From Meconema thalassinum (taxonomy: Eukaryota > Arthropoda > Insecta > Orthoptera > Tettigoniidae): DNA of 64,000 nucleotides. The first letter of the stretch is position 1; every line of letters begins with the position of its first letter. The notes beneath the pieces are model-generated. The model saw only the letters and a list, made by a program, of their open reading frames with translations. It did no database searches and was not told the origin of the DNA. Shown piece by piece: positions 1 to 12,060 of the stretch. Both the position numbers and the translations under genes were made by a program. The DNA lies in assembly GCA_946902985.2 (NCBI GenBank), contig OX336388.2:1390244223-1390308222 (forward strand). Reading direction: 5' to 3'.

Positions 1-317
1 AAATTTTGTATTCTGTACCTTAAGAGATGGAACTAAGAATATATTAAGTCACCAGGGCTTCCAACTGTAGTGCAGGTATATTTCGAATTAATTCGAAATT
101 TTGATATTACCAACTTAATTTCGTCATTAACTTAGATAGTTCCATATAGATTAAACATTGGCATGAATCTTTAAGTTTAAGAAAAATAGGCTCCTTAGTT
201 TGTCACGGAACTGCTTGTTGAACTTGCGAAAGTGGCGAATGTCCGGAAAAACACTCTTAAATGCGCTTTTGAAGAAAGGAACAACAGACCGACACCACTT
301 GAAATACATAGGCCTAG

Positions 318-1179
318 GTGGATAGCAAACGACCTGAGGCTTTTAATAGAGATCAAGTACTAGCGAATCAACTAGACAACGGGGAAAATTCAGTGTACAT
401 TAAATTAGTGTACACCTTACTTTATGAAAACATATTACCTCGACATGAAGGTGTGAAATCCTTCCGGCTAGCTAGCGGTAACACCACAAAGATAACTATC
501 ACTGCTTCAGACTCTTTAACAAAACGTGTGCGTGTCTGTTTAATCTCCTCTCGAAGTCAACAATGAAAGGCTCTCCCGCGTGTTTTCTACGCATGGAGTT
601 CTCAAGGACATACGGAACGAGTGCTGGAATGAAGTATACGAATTTTCTGCTGTAAGTAATGGCATACGATTTGTAACAATTGAACTTAAATACCCCATTC
701 CATCATATTTGACGGTCAATGATTATAAAGTTCTGTTAATATATGAAGGACAAGCTAAGTATTGCTTTTATTGTAAAGAAACCTCCCACTTACAAATAGA
801 CTGTCCGAACAGAAGGAATCGCCCGGTACTTCATGTCAGACAACAAACCTACAGCACGGTGCTGGACGAGTCAGATGGGAGTAGTAAGCTAAGCAACACT
901 ACCGACATGGAAACTGCAGTACCTTCCCCTGAATATCCAGCCATATCAGAGGTCTTTCATAACAGGCCCCATTCTACAAACACATATAGCATTGCGGAAG
1001 TAACTCATCCGTCAGATAACGTAGCTGAAACATCCCTGACTACTTTACATAGCAATGAAGAGGGAACTGTGACGTCACGATCGGACAGCACCGGAAAGGG
1101 ACACACCAGCAGGCAACACAGCAGTCTGTGCAGCAGCCAGATACTATTAAGACTAAATGTCCCGATTTTTAGTTTGTAA
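318..1179 (+). pseudogene. Non-LTR retrotransposon ORF1 (gag-like) fragment
   Basis: Two overlapping reading frames together resemble the gag-like first ORF of Jockey/I-type non-LTR retrotransposons. The first (318-566) ends in a stretch about altered residues of the kind TKRVRVCLISSR. A frameshift near 566 moves into the second frame (about 560-1179), which contains the family-like segments THGVLKDIRNECW and PSYLTVNDYKVLLIYEGQ. These are followed by one CCHC zinc knuckle, CFYCKETSHLQIDC, with spacing Cx2Cx4Hx4C, at roughly residues 62-75 of that frame. The tail is Ser/Thr rich. In such elements this protein binds the element RNA. No endonuclease or reverse transcriptase follows before 2.3 kb, so this is a truncated dead copy. 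The assignment rests on the knuckle and the surrounding pattern; the clade is unresolved. Confidence 0.65.
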
Positions 1180-2343
1180 TTCTGACACCACGTAGCAGCA
1201 CCAAAGTGAGGCAATTTCACTTGAATGGAAGCTCGTATTTGCGATGTCAAAACCACTATGTATACTAGAGTGCAATAAAATTGATATAAATTCAATGCAT
1301 TTTCCAAAATGTGAAAAACAAAGACGTTACTAGCAGTTTTTTATATTTCTGCTTAAAATATGAAAAAAAAACTGGTAATACGAAAATGGAGATTTATTTC
1401 CTGATTCCAATGCATTTTTCATAAATAAAATCGGGTGAATGGAATCGTTGGCATTAGTTTGGGAATTGTTTTGAAAAGGGTGGTAGGAGTAGCGGCGCGG
1501 CTATACAAGATCACTAGCGCAAGGAAAATGATGAACACGCCGAGTTGACGAATATTGTAGTTCGGCGAGTTACATGTACAAATGCCTAGGCGTGGAACAA
1601 TATCTGAGCAATAAAATTATAGTAATGTCACGCTTATGTAACGTTGACACAATGTGTTTATACAGATACTTCCTTACTTCCTCAAACATTCTTGTTCTTG
1701 TTGATAATACATTGTAGGGGCTTGGGACATCTTGGTCATCAGTCCCATGTAGTTGACTATGTGTGCTACTGTATTAAAGCCAGGGATGGGGCAGGTGCCC
1801 TGAGTCTTCAAGTAAGGTACTATCTCGGCATTTACCTGGAGGGAGTGTGGAAAACCCTGCGAAACACAAGACACAACTGAACTTCAGGTGCAACCACAAT
1901 GGTAGGTTGATTGGCAGGTGAACTAGTCAATGAGAGATGTTGGACTGATGACAGTTTCCTAGGAAAAAAATCATAAAATAAGAAGGAATTTCTGAATGGC
2001 AATAAACATCTGCTGTAAGAAACATTGTTTCAGTTCCTTACCTTTTATTTCGTTCAATACGCCAATACACAAGCTCTGCTGGGACTTTTCTTCGTTTTCT
2101 GTGAGCGTACAAAGGAAGTGGATATTTATGCAGGACGCTTGCACCTAGAGAACATGCGCTTGACTGTCGTCAGTATCTATGGAAACCAATTTTCCATTTT
2201 CACAATGGCTGCGTCTTACTTTTCCGCACAAACCATTGTTTCCGTTTGAATTCGAACTTTCTTCTCTGAAAAAAAAGTTGTCACTGAATAGTTCGTGGTC
2301 TTGTACTCTTACACTTATATATTAGAAGTTCAAAAAAAGACTA
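1180..2343. other. No gene recognised
   Basis: Stops occur in all frames and I see no protein motif. Around 1720-1890 there is a short segment (TAGGGGCTTGGGACATC onwards) whose wording, with its GGAGGGAGTGTGGAAAACC piece, resembles the segment at 15,825-15,955. It is probably a degenerate SINE body shared by both places. Confidence 0.4.
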
Positions 2344-2445
2344 AACCCGTGGCGCGACAGCCGTTGAAGGGCCTAGTTCTACCAAGCAACCGCTATTCAG
2401 CCATGTAGCTTACAGATTGTGGGGTGACGTTTAGTCATCCAACTT
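2344..2445 (-). repeat. Fragment of the SINE seen complete at 5.6 kb
   Basis: The stretch starting CCCGTGGCGCGACAG and running through GGCCTAGTTCTACCAAGC matches, with about 20% mismatch by eye, the non-tRNA end of the SINE at 5,605-5,868 (CCGTGGCACTACATC..., GGCCTAGGCCTACCAAGC). The tRNA-like head is missing, so this is a truncated copy. Confidence 0.55.
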
Positions 2446-2602
2446 GTACAAATAAATTTAAAGTGAAATCAAAACTGCTCAGTACTTTACACATTCTCTA
2501 ACGCAAGCGTAATTTCAAATATAAACTAGGGAAAAAATCTTATGTATGTGTAGAGGTTTATCTTAGGGCCTGGCTTCCTTTTCTTGGTACAGTACTTACT
2601 GT

Positions 2603-3755
2603 CGACTAAAATATTATGTGCACTCGAGTTTGGAGGTTGTTTGTGAAGTAACCAATAGACCTATACAAAATCCACTAACATAATCATTTTCGTCGTTCTA
2701 TTTTACGTTAGTTCATCTAGGCTTGGAATTTTTATTTATATATATATTTTTTTATCGCAGTTGAAACACAAAAAGTGACCGTTTTTAAGCGTGTTTCAAC
2801 CATGCGTCACATTTAATAATTATTATCTCACAAACCCGTCATCAGATCGAATCCAAATTTTAGCACAATATACATTGGAATGTTGTATAACAGGTTTATT
2901 AATTTCAACATTTTGTGTGTTCAAGAACGAATTTTGTTATAATTTTTGTAAGGTAACTATTTCTCGGCTCGGGGTCGTTGTAAAATGTAGTTCTTGGTTG
3001 CGTTGTAATCCTTATACATCAAAAAGTTATGTTGTATGACTGTGAAATACGTAAATTAATTCACTTATTTTATATCGGTTTGTATTTATACGGGGAATTA
3101 AGACATGGTTCACCCGCTAGACGCTCCGGGATATTCTGTACAGCATTGCTGACATGGAGCCCATTACTTCCGAGCGAAGCGTGCCTTGACGCGTGATGGA
3201 GCCCATCTTGGCAACGCTGTACAGCTTTTACAGGAGCAGCCAACTGGTGAACCATGTCTTAATTCCCCATACAAATACAAACCGATATAAAATAAGTGAA
3301 TTAATTTACGTATTTCACAATCATACAGCATACCTTTTTGATGTATATGGATTACAACGCGACCAAGAACTACATTTTCAAACCAACCCGAGCCGAGAAA
3401 AAGTTACTTTACCAAAATGATAACAACTTTGTTTCTTGGCCATACAACATTTCAAAATTAATGAACCAGTTATACAACATTCCAATGTATATTGTGTTAA
3501 AATTTGGATTCGATCTGTTGACGAGTTTGTGAGATAATAATTCTTAAATGTGACGCATGGTTGAAACACGCTTAAAAACGGGCATTTTTTGTGTTCCAAC
3601 TGCGATAAGAAATATTAAAATATATTTTAAAAAATCCAAACCAACATGAACTAACGTAAAACAGAACGACGAAAATGATGATGTTATTGGATTTTATGTA
3701 GGTCTATTGGTTACTTCACAAACAACCTTCAAACTCGAGTACACATAATATTTTG
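2603..3755. repeat. 1.15-kb palindromic (foldback-type) element
   Basis: The left half (about 2603-3137) and the reverse complement of the right half (about 3215-3755) match over their whole length at roughly 88-90% by eye. The arms start TAAAATATTATGTG...CTCGAG at the left and end CTCGAG...CACATAATATTTTGG at the right, with a spacer of about 75 bp centred near 3175. No ORF of note is shared by the arms. The structure fits a non-autonomous DNA transposon with very long terminal inverted repeats. No target duplication was certain. Confidence 0.8.
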
Positions 3756-4023
3756 GTCAATGGTAGTCGCAATAACCCCTGGGATTTAGTGGTATGCCCT
3801 TGAATCAGGGCTGGCATGCGAAACGAAATGTATGGCTGTGGTGGCGAATATATTTGAATTTCGCCATGAGCGCGATACTCGGGAGCGAAATGACAGTGAT
3901 TGTCGGCGGGAAATTAAATCGAAGCGAAACTTAATTCGAAGCGAAATGACATAGCGAAATCAACGCGAAACTTAATAGCAACGCGAAATTACGTTGTACA
4001 ATTGAATAAAATTTCACTCACGG

Positions 4024-4430
4024 TGCGAAAAAAAATCGTTACAATCTTTTAATTTCGCTCCCGGTGCGAAATACAATTCATTACAGACTTTTAATTTCAC
4101 TCGCGGCGCAAAATAAAATTCGATACAGACTTTTAATTTCGCTTCCGGTGCGAAATAAAATTCGTTGCAGTCTTTTAATTTCACTCCCGGCACGAAATAC
4201 AATTCATTACAGACTTTTAATTTTACTCGCGGCGCAAAATAAAATTCAATACAGACTTTTAATTTCGCTTCCGGTGCGAAATAAAATTCGTTACAGACTT
4301 TTAATTTCGCTCCCGGCGCGAAATAAAACTCGGTTACAGACTTTTAATTTCGTTCCCTGCGCGAAATAAAATTCGTTACAGACTTTTAATTTCGCACCCA
4401 GCGTGAAATAAAATTCCCAAACGGTATTTA
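4024..4430. repeat. Left ~42-bp tandem array (about 9 units)
   Basis: The unit reads GACTTTTAATTTCGCTCCCG then GCGCGAAATAAAATTCGTTACA, 42 bp, with starts near 4086, 4127, 4168, 4210, 4252, 4294, 4337 and 4379. Units differ mainly in the GC core between TTTCGC and GCGAAA, which is itself a short palindrome. Confidence 0.8.
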
Positions 4431-4847
4431 GTTTCGCCTTCCGACGTGAATTTAAAATGAATGGAACATTTCATTTCGTTGTTGAAATTAAAATGTATTC
4501 GTTTCGAGAGTGAAATTATGTTCGGAGCGATGTTCCAAGTCCCGACGTTGGCAGCAGTAGCAGTCTTATTACCGTTCACCGCCTGCACAATCTGCAGGGC
4601 TGCAACAGCAACGTGAGTCATTCAATGGTCATCACTCCAGTAGAGGAGAAAGTCAGTGCTATGGCATCAAAATCACCATCGTCGTTGACTGCACCTCGGA
4701 CTCGTGGCTGGCCCTCCCTGACGTTCATAACGCAATGGGGCAACAAGTACCTTTACTTGTTCTATAGCGAACAAGAAGACGAATGTTCTGTGTGGACAGA
4801 CATTCAAGATAAGTGACGAACTCCAATTACAATACAAATTGTCAGTT

Positions 4848-5088
4848 GTAACTCTTCAGTCAGTCAACACTAATTTGCCCAATAACTGGGAGGGGTACAA
4901 TGTATATACAGTAATATGTAAATAACATATGTATTAGTTTATGGTCACGATTATAATGCAGCAATTTTAGTGATCTTAAATCTAATACATGTATTTTTTT
5001 TGTTCAGGAGTGTTAGTTACATCTTATATACGTTGTTCCCCCTCCCAGTTATCGGGTAAATTAATGTTGACTGACTGAAGAGTTACAA
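4848..5088. repeat. Inner inverted repeat
   Basis: TAACTCTTCAGTCAGTCAAC followed by ACTAATTTGCCCAATAACTGGGAGGGG (4848 onwards) is matched in reverse by CCCCTCCCAGTTATCGGG...GTTGACTGACTGAAGAGTTA (to 5088). The arms are about 51 bp with an AT-rich loop of about 140 bp. It looks like a small MITE inside the core of the Foldback-like element. Confidence 0.7.
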
Positions 5089-5604
5089 ATAACAGAAAAT
5101 CGTCTGTGGTAGTACCGCGGCGTATATGGAGTTCTGTTTCGGAGGCGGGTTACTCGAACAACAGGGTTGAGGGGTCATTCCTCTCATTTCTACATTCTTT
5201 ATTCTTACACTTCTGGAAATTTCGGGGGGGGGGGGGGGTTGGCATTCCTTACTACTTCCTTCTTACCCTCAGCGCATTTATACTGACCATGGCACGAAAG
5301 CAAACCCCTGTGCCACGTACAGTATTTCATTTCGCACTGCAATTAGTTTTACGTCGCCTTTCACTATGTTATTGTGCTTAGAATTACATTTTGCTTCCAT
5401 TTTAAATTTCGCGCTTACAATCAATATCATTTCGCACCCGAATATCACGCTCATGGCGAAATTAAAATGTTAACGCGTCCACAACCAGTTTGTTTCGCAT
5501 GCCAGACCAGATTTAATTTCAGACATGAAATGATATGTTCCATGCATTTTAAAATCACGCCGGGGGCGAAACTAAATGCTGTTTGGGAATTTTGTGTCAT
5601 TAAA

Positions 5605-5868
5605 ATAAACCGTGGCACTACATCCCATGAAAGGCCTAGGCCTACCAAGCGACCGCTGCCCAGGCATCTGCAGATATTGGTCAGCGCATCGGGTTCCCTC
5701 GGCCGTTAATCTTGGTTTTCGTGACTTTCAGACAGCTACTCTCGAGGCTGAGTGCACCCCGTTCCAACCCACACGTCCGTTTCTAAAATCACTAACGGAG
5801 CCGGGAATCGAACCCGGGGCCTCCAGGTGAGAAGCAGGCACGCTTTCCCCAACACCATGGGGCCAGCA
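5605..5868 (-). mobile_element. tRNA-derived SINE
   Basis: On the minus strand the head reads GCTGGCCCCATGGTGTTGGG and is followed, about 30 bases on, by a pol III B box (GGTTCGATTCC in the context CCCGGGTTCGATTCCCGG). The body then runs to CCACGGTTTATTTTAATG. It interrupts the right arm of the Foldback-like element, so it is younger than that element. A tail fragment of the same family lies at 2344-2445. Confidence 0.75.
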
Positions 5869-5874
5869 ATTTTT

Positions 5875-6480
5875 ATCATACCAGGAGCAAAATTAACAGT
5901 CGTTAAAAATGTTATTTCGCGCCGTGAGCAAAATTAAGAGACTGTAGCGGTTTTCATTTCGTGCCAGGAGCGAAATGAAATGTCTTGTATCGAATTTTAT
6001 TTCTGGCCAGGAGCGAAATTAAAAGTCTGTAATGAATTTTATTTCGAGCCGGGAGCGAAATTGAAAGTCTGTGACGAATTTTATTTCGTGCCCGGAGTGA
6101 AATTGAAAGTCTGTAATTTTTTTTATTTCGCGCCGGAAGCGAATTTAAAAGACTAACGGTTTTTATTTTACGCCAAGAGCGAAATGAAAAGTCTTTAATG
6201 AATTTTATTTCACGCCAGGAGCAAAGTTAAAAGTCTGTTAAGAATTCTGTTTGTAGCCGGGAGCGAAATTAAAAGTCTGTAACGGATTTTATTTCAAACT
6301 GGGAGCGAAATTTAAAGTCTGGTACGAATTTTATTTCGCACCGGGAGCGAAATAAAAAGTCAGTAATGCATTTTATTTCGCGCCGGAAGCGAAATTAAAA
6401 GACTAATGAATTTATTTCGCCTCTGCAGCGAAATTAAAATTCTGTTACTAATTTTATTTTGCGCCAGGAGTGAAATTTTA
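5875..6480. repeat. Right ~42-bp tandem array (about 14 units)
   Basis: Units of the type CGGGAGCGAAATTAAAAGTC then TGTAATGAATTTTATTTCGCGC repeat with 42-bp spacing in the reverse orientation to the left array. The array is longer and more variable than the left one; some units have lost a few bases. Confidence 0.8.
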
Positions 6481-6560
6481 TTCCTTTGAACAATTTAATT
6501 TCGCGACGCTAATTTAAATTGATGATACATTCCGTTTTGCATGCCCGTCCTGCCTTGAAT

Positions 6561-7590
6561 CGGTTTTGGTGGTGGCTCCATTTTTCACCCAAAATGTAAA
6601 ACTAACTGCACTTGATGACCGTAATGCTCTCCATCAGTCGTACCTATATGTACATCGTACATGTATATGATCTACCAGAGATACTGTCCAAAAATAAATT
6701 GCCGAAAATAGAACACCTAACGAACACTAAAAATAATGGTGTTGCAGGTAAAATAAACTAAGTAAAAAGTAATTAAAGGGATCGATGAACTAAAAACAGG
6801 AAAAACAACATGAAAAATTAGAAGTCGTAAGTACAAACTGGTAAAATTTCAAAGGATCACTCAGAAATATCCAGAACTGAACAATAATTCAGAACTAGCC
6901 ATCACAGTCACAGTCAATCGCAACATCGGACTAGATGCTCAGGAATCCCATACCGTCAGGTAAGGGGTAAGCTCATCACTCTCTTACTTGACTTTCGCTC
7001 CCCTTTCCTGCTGCTGCGGTGGCCTTGGTCGAGCTTGTGGCGCGCCGTGGTCGCCTACTTTAAGCGTGCGTACAATCCTGTATGAAATTTTCTTATAAAA
7101 GATGCTGGAAGTGTCGTCCTTCCTGGGTTATACAGGCATTGTATCCGGTAACCTCATTTTGGCTCACGCGAGTGAGTTCTGCCACTGTAATGTTTCTGAT
7201 TTTGTATTTTATGTTCTTTATTGAGCACTGAGTCAGTAGGCCTAGTGGCAAACTTATTTACAATTACATGAATCTGTGCTAGTGAAGGTGACACTTCGTC
7301 AGGAATTTGCTGAACTTACCCACCAGGCCGACTCGTACTTAAAATAAGTTTTACATACAAAAATACGATGTTGCAATGATAACTGTCTGAACATGTCACC
7401 ATCTGAGGTTCAGACTGGCGACTGACAACACCTGAACGCTTATTGCAAGGTCAAGTTTGTACTATGCGCGCGCTTTCAATACTACAGCAGGGGGCCGTGG
7501 AGCGCCAGAAACTCGGCCAAGCCCGCCGCAGTAGCGAATAACAAAACCGCCGCTCGTCGTTCTTACTTAATAAGAAAGACCCTATATGTA
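6561..7590. other. No gene recognised
   Basis: No long frame, domain motif, tandem repeat or clear transposon end was seen here. Confidence 0.4.
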
Positions 7591-7599
7591 GACCATAGA

Positions 7600-8160
7600 G
7601 TTATGTACTATTATTGCGTAGGTTCATTATTCAAACGTTGACTTCTATCGCATGATTGGGACACAAGAAATAAAACAATAATTTTAAAATTTTGCACAAC
7701 TGCCATCTTGAGTGTATGTAAACAATTTAACAAAATTAGATATCAGTTCATTACAATGTATATAAACAATTGCTGTACCAAATTTCACTGCATTCGGATG
7801 GTTAAATCGACAGAAAAGTCTATTTAAATGTTCAAATTCACTTGGCCGCCATGTTCGTTTTGTAGTTAACAGGTTTATGAAAGTCACTTAAGTGACTTTT
7901 ATCACCGTACAAAATTTCAGGGTGATATCGGTGACAGTTTCGGAGATATAGAATGCCAGTGAGATATTTCGCACAGCCACCATGTTGAACTGGTGAAACA
8001 TAATAAGCTTTGAAGAGGCACGATCGGGGTCGGCCAAAATAGTAGGCCTACTATGACCTTATCGAATTTCATTGAAATCGCTCCAGCCGCTTAGATTTTA
8101 TTAGGTGAGGTGTGGGGGAAGAGGGGGGAGGGGTGGGGAATGCACACAAATGCCCGGCGT
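7600..8160 (+). repeat. Copy of the GCCATCTTG-type interspersed repeat
   Basis: Segments such as TCGCATGATTGGGACACAAG, TTGCACAACTGCCATCTTG, CAAAATTTCAGGGTGATATC and TTTCATTGAAATCGCTCCAGCC recur in the same order at 10.6-12.06 kb and 14.87-15.56 kb. This is therefore a dispersed, partly tandem family. The tail wording (an AATTTCATTGAAATCG... stretch followed by CA-rich DNA) is common at 3' ends of arthropod retroelements, but I see no coding remnant. Confidence 0.6.
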
Positions 8161-8167
8161 AGGTGCG

Positions 8168-10560
8168 TGACGTCATGTCATTAGGTAATCTGTGTCCTTG
8201 ACTCTCCCCGCCTGCCGCTAGCTACGTGTGCGAGTGAACTGTGTATAGTATGTCGTGGTACCCTGCAAGCCAGGCAAGTGCTTTTAGGGCCATATGACCC
8301 AGGCACACACTGTCTACGCTGGAACTCTCAGTTCAGGGGCGCGTGGCCAGCCTGTCGCGGCTGGATTTCTCGAAGTCGTTCTTCTCTTCTTCTTATTATT
8401 ATTAGTATTATTAGACTATTATTATTGGCAATAAAATGTTATTGGATACCAATAGACTACGTCTCATACTGTTCCCGAGTACATTGTAGATCAATTCTCT
8501 ATTATTGAATGGATTTATTTGATAGCAAAATTATGGCATTTACACTCAAGTTAGGCATATCCAAACACGATAAGTTATTAAAAAATGTTGATGTTGTTTC
8601 TTTCCCTTATTCGAAACGTACCACAAGCTTTCAATTCTCTTTGAAGCCTATCGTTAGTTATAAACGACCTGTCTTGTTATGCCGATGGTTACTTCACATC
8701 TGATGGTGGTGTCCAGCATAAATCTTGTATTCTTCTTACGACCAATAACAATTATTATTCCATTGTACTTTTGCTTCTAACACGAAAACATGGATCGCGT
8801 AACATTTCTGAAATGCTACAGATGCATCTTAGATCTATGTCGGTGATACCCTTCTTAATTTTGGTGTTTGAACGGAGCTAGTTTATCAGACACTCCACAG
8901 TGGTTGCAGCATACAGTCTCACACAAGAGCAACCTTTGCCTCCACCTATTTGTGCTTGACTACTCCCTTTCATGCGTACTTCTGGATAAGTTGTTCTCCA
9001 TACATCCGCTTCAGGCTTAATTCTCAAGTATTCCTTTGGTTCCTAACTAGTAAATCACCGTCTTCATCGTTACCACCATCATCATCACAGTAATGAAAAC
9101 CTCATTTGTTGTACAAACACAAATTACGCACCATGTCACCTTGCCTTCAAGCAATTCTTGCACTCTCCGTATATATGTGGCACGGTGTCCCTACATGATG
9201 ATTACTATACTTTGGATGTTCATTCACTGAAAATTGCGAAATTAGCTTCGAGGTTTTCCTATGCCCAGAACATAGAATGCTATGAAAATCAAATGTTCTT
9301 AAATACGATGTGTGGATTACATATAAATATGCAATTGGATTAACTCACGACGGCTACTTGTAGCATTGGCCTTTGAGAATATTTTACGGAAGCTATTCTA
9401 ACAACTCTACGAGGTGAGTTTCTCTCCGAGTTCCCATATGAATGTTCGAATTGCAGAATAAGAATGTAGACAAAAAAGGAAAACTTGTGCTCACTGACCT
9501 GGTGCAAGTCCTCAAAATGAATACCCCTTTGATGACTTAGGTATCATCGATACCATTTCAGTACCTCAAACCGAAATTAAATTTCTTGGCAGGCCAGGGA
9601 ATCAAACCCTTTCTTCTTATTTTTGGCATTACATTGCCCCTGGTAAGTTAGAGAGATGGTTCGCATACCATAACCAAAGAGCCGAATAGTTCCAAAAACC
9701 AACAAACAACCGAAAGAAATACCGACAAGCTGGTAGAAAGACAGACAACATATTTTGTAATTTTCAGAGCAAAATTGTTTTACAATGAAGAGCACTCTTG
9801 GTCTCCATACTGTTGAAATAATGAAAATTGTCCTAAAACTTCAAAAGTTAGAAGGATTTCATGTCAACTTGCTTATTTTGCCGTATATCTTATGTGTAGG
9901 TAAATTCCATGAGTTATTGTTTCAGGCGATGTTGAAAATACGAATAAAAGACATAAATTACCTCAGATTGCGACGGAATATTGTTCAGTTTAAAAACCTG
10001 ATAAATTTACTAACGCACGTTTCTCGAATTCACATATCCCTGAACAGCACCAATCTAATCAGTTGGTGAATTCAGAATCTTGTTATTGAAATACTGTAGA
10101 CTATAGCTTTATAGTCCTAATGTAGTTTTTTTGTTCTACCCGTAATTATTTAGGATACTATGAGGAAGGGGATATGGTGAGACTGTTTCCTTGTGGGAAT
10201 GATATTACGGATAGATGCCCTTCATGACGTCAATCTAATGAGAGGATTTAATGACAAATGAAATTAATGTGGCAAGGTATAAAATGGTTGTGTGTGGTAT
10301 TTCGAGTTCGGTGTAGTCTGACCATGCACGTTAGAGTGTGTAGCTACGTCGGCTGGTTTGTGACATTATGTCAACAAATTAAAAAAATATATTTTAACAC
10401 TCCTGATTCCATACCGGCCCCTCTTACTGTCACATGCATGATTACCAATATGCTTGATTCCATTTTTTAGGATTATTATATCTCGCTGCACCTGCTACAT
10501 CACCCAAAAAGTAGGGGCAGATGACCTCGTATTTCCGCCCCTTAAAACAACAATAACTAA
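8168..10560. repeat. Arm A of a large inverted duplication
   Basis: This segment matches, in reverse complement, four separate blocks: 50,154-51,296 (matching 8168-8995), 38,283-38,500 (about 8995-9190), 31,272-32,628 (about 9190-10,516) and 28,874-28,914 (to 10,560). The blocks are colinear once the inserted elements between them are removed. Identity by eye is roughly 80-88%. Arm A lacks three pieces present in the other arm: about 255 bp near 8226, about 65 bp near 8996 and about 110 bp near 9600. I cannot tell whether this is an old segmental inversion-duplication or two copies of an unclassified element. No protein was recognised in it. Confidence 0.75.
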
Positions 10561-10599
10561 CCCATCAAGTAGTTCCGTGAAGAATTATACAGCCTATTT

Positions 10600-12060
10600 T
10601 CATATATCCTACTTATGTTAATTGCTTCTATCAACATACAAAAGTTCAGTTTGATTGCTGTAATAGATTCGCAGATATTGAGAACCGGCTAAATATTGCG
10701 CATGGTCACCATGTTGGATTTGTATATCTGTAGGTCTTAGAGTCATGTACTGTTACGTGAAGTGTATTGTGTACGTGTAGTATTCAAACTTCAATCGCAT
10801 GATTAGGACACAAGAAGTAAAAACGAGATTTTAAAATTTCGCACAGCTGCCATCTTGTGGTTATGGAAACAAATGAAAAAATTAGATGCCAGTGGATTAA
10901 CATTTGTAGAAGGATTTACTGTACCAAGTGTCACTGCACTCGGATGGTTAAATTGCGAGAAACGACCAAGTGAATATTTATACTTCGCGTCGCCGCCATG
11001 TTGGATTTGTGATCACCAGGTTATTGAAAGTCCTATAGGTGAACTTATGTTCATAGCCCCAATGAAGATTTTAAAAAATAGTTTGATTGCTGTAATAGAT
11101 TCGTAGAGAATAAATATAATTAAATATTTCGGATGGTCGGCATGTTGGATTGTTATATGTAGGCTATAGGCCATAGTCACGTACCATTAAAGGAAAATTA
11201 TTGCAAGGGTTCATTACTCAAACTCTCACTTCGATCGCATGATTACGACACAAGAAATAAAAACTTAATTTTAAAATTCGCACATTCGCCATCTTGAGGT
11301 TATGTAAACAATTGAACTAATATAGATACCAGTGCATCACAATGTGTATAAACATTTCCTGTACCAAGTTTCATTGCGTTTGGATCATTAAATCGCGAGA
11401 AAGGTCTATTTAAAATTTTCAAATTCGCTTGGCTGCCATATTCGTTTTTTAGTTAACCGGTTTTTGAAAGTCTTATAGATGAAATTCCAGTAGTGCCCTT
11501 TATCTCCGTACAAAATTTCAGGGTGATATCGCTAATAGTTTCAGAGATATAGAATGCCGGTGAAATATTTCGCACAGCCGCCTTCTTAAGGTTATGTAAA
11601 CAATTGAATGAAGTTAGATGTCGGTACATTACAATGTGTATAAACATATACTGTACCAAGTTGCATTGCGTTTGGTTGGTTAAATCGTGAGAAACGTCTA
11701 TTTAAAAGACGCAACTTTGCTTGGCTGCCATGTTGGTTCTGTAGTTATCAGGTTATCAAAAATCACATTGGTGAACTTCTAGTAGTTCCCTTTATCACCG
11801 TGAAATATTCCAGGGTGATATCGGTAATAGTTTCGTAGATATCGAATGCTGGTGAAATATTTCGCACAGCCGCCATGTTGGATTGGTGGGATGTAACAAA
11901 ATTTGAAGGGCACGGTCGGGGTGGTGTGGAATAGTGCTATGAACTTACCGAGTTTCATTGCAATCGCTCCAGCGGTTTACTAGTTATTAGAGGGGGGGGG
12001 GGGGGGGGGGGCACACACCATATCACACACACACGCACACAGAGACAGACACACTGACAA
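10600..12060 (+). repeat. Several degenerate copies of the GCCATCTTG-type repeat
   Basis: The block repeats the 7.6-8.16 kb family about three times in the same orientation, with starts near 10,780, 11,220 and 11,580. Each has a 'CGCACAGCCGCCATCTTG' type core and 'AGGGTGATATCGGTAATAGTTTC'. It ends in poly(G) at 11,990-12,012 followed by a CA-rich microsatellite. Confidence 0.65.

Larger units (their letters stand above)
3798..6560. mobile_element. Foldback-like element with inverted arms of tandem repeats
   Basis: The outer ends are inverted copies of each other: CTTGAATCAGGGCTGGCATGC at the left against GCATGCCCGTCCTGCCTTGAA at the right. Inside them, each arm holds an array of ~42-bp units (4024-4430 and 5875-6480) in opposite orientation. 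Still further in, 4400-4475 and about 5525-5600 are again inverted copies (CCCAAACGGTATTTAGTTTCGCC against GGCGAAACTAAATGCTGTTTGGG-type sequence). A SINE has inserted in the right arm at 5605-5868, and a smaller inverted repeat (4848-5088) lies in the central region. Long inverted arms built of short tandem units are the defining layout of Drosophila FB elements. No transposase is visible, so the copy is non-autonomous. The ORFs across the arrays are a by-product of repeats, not genes. Confidence 0.75.

Noticed and set aside
4064..4369. 101-aa repetitive frame (RLLISLPVRNKIR-type repeats)
   Set aside because: It is the translation of the 42-bp tandem array in the left arm of the Foldback-like element; 42 is a multiple of three, so any frame without a stop stays open. 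Not a gene.
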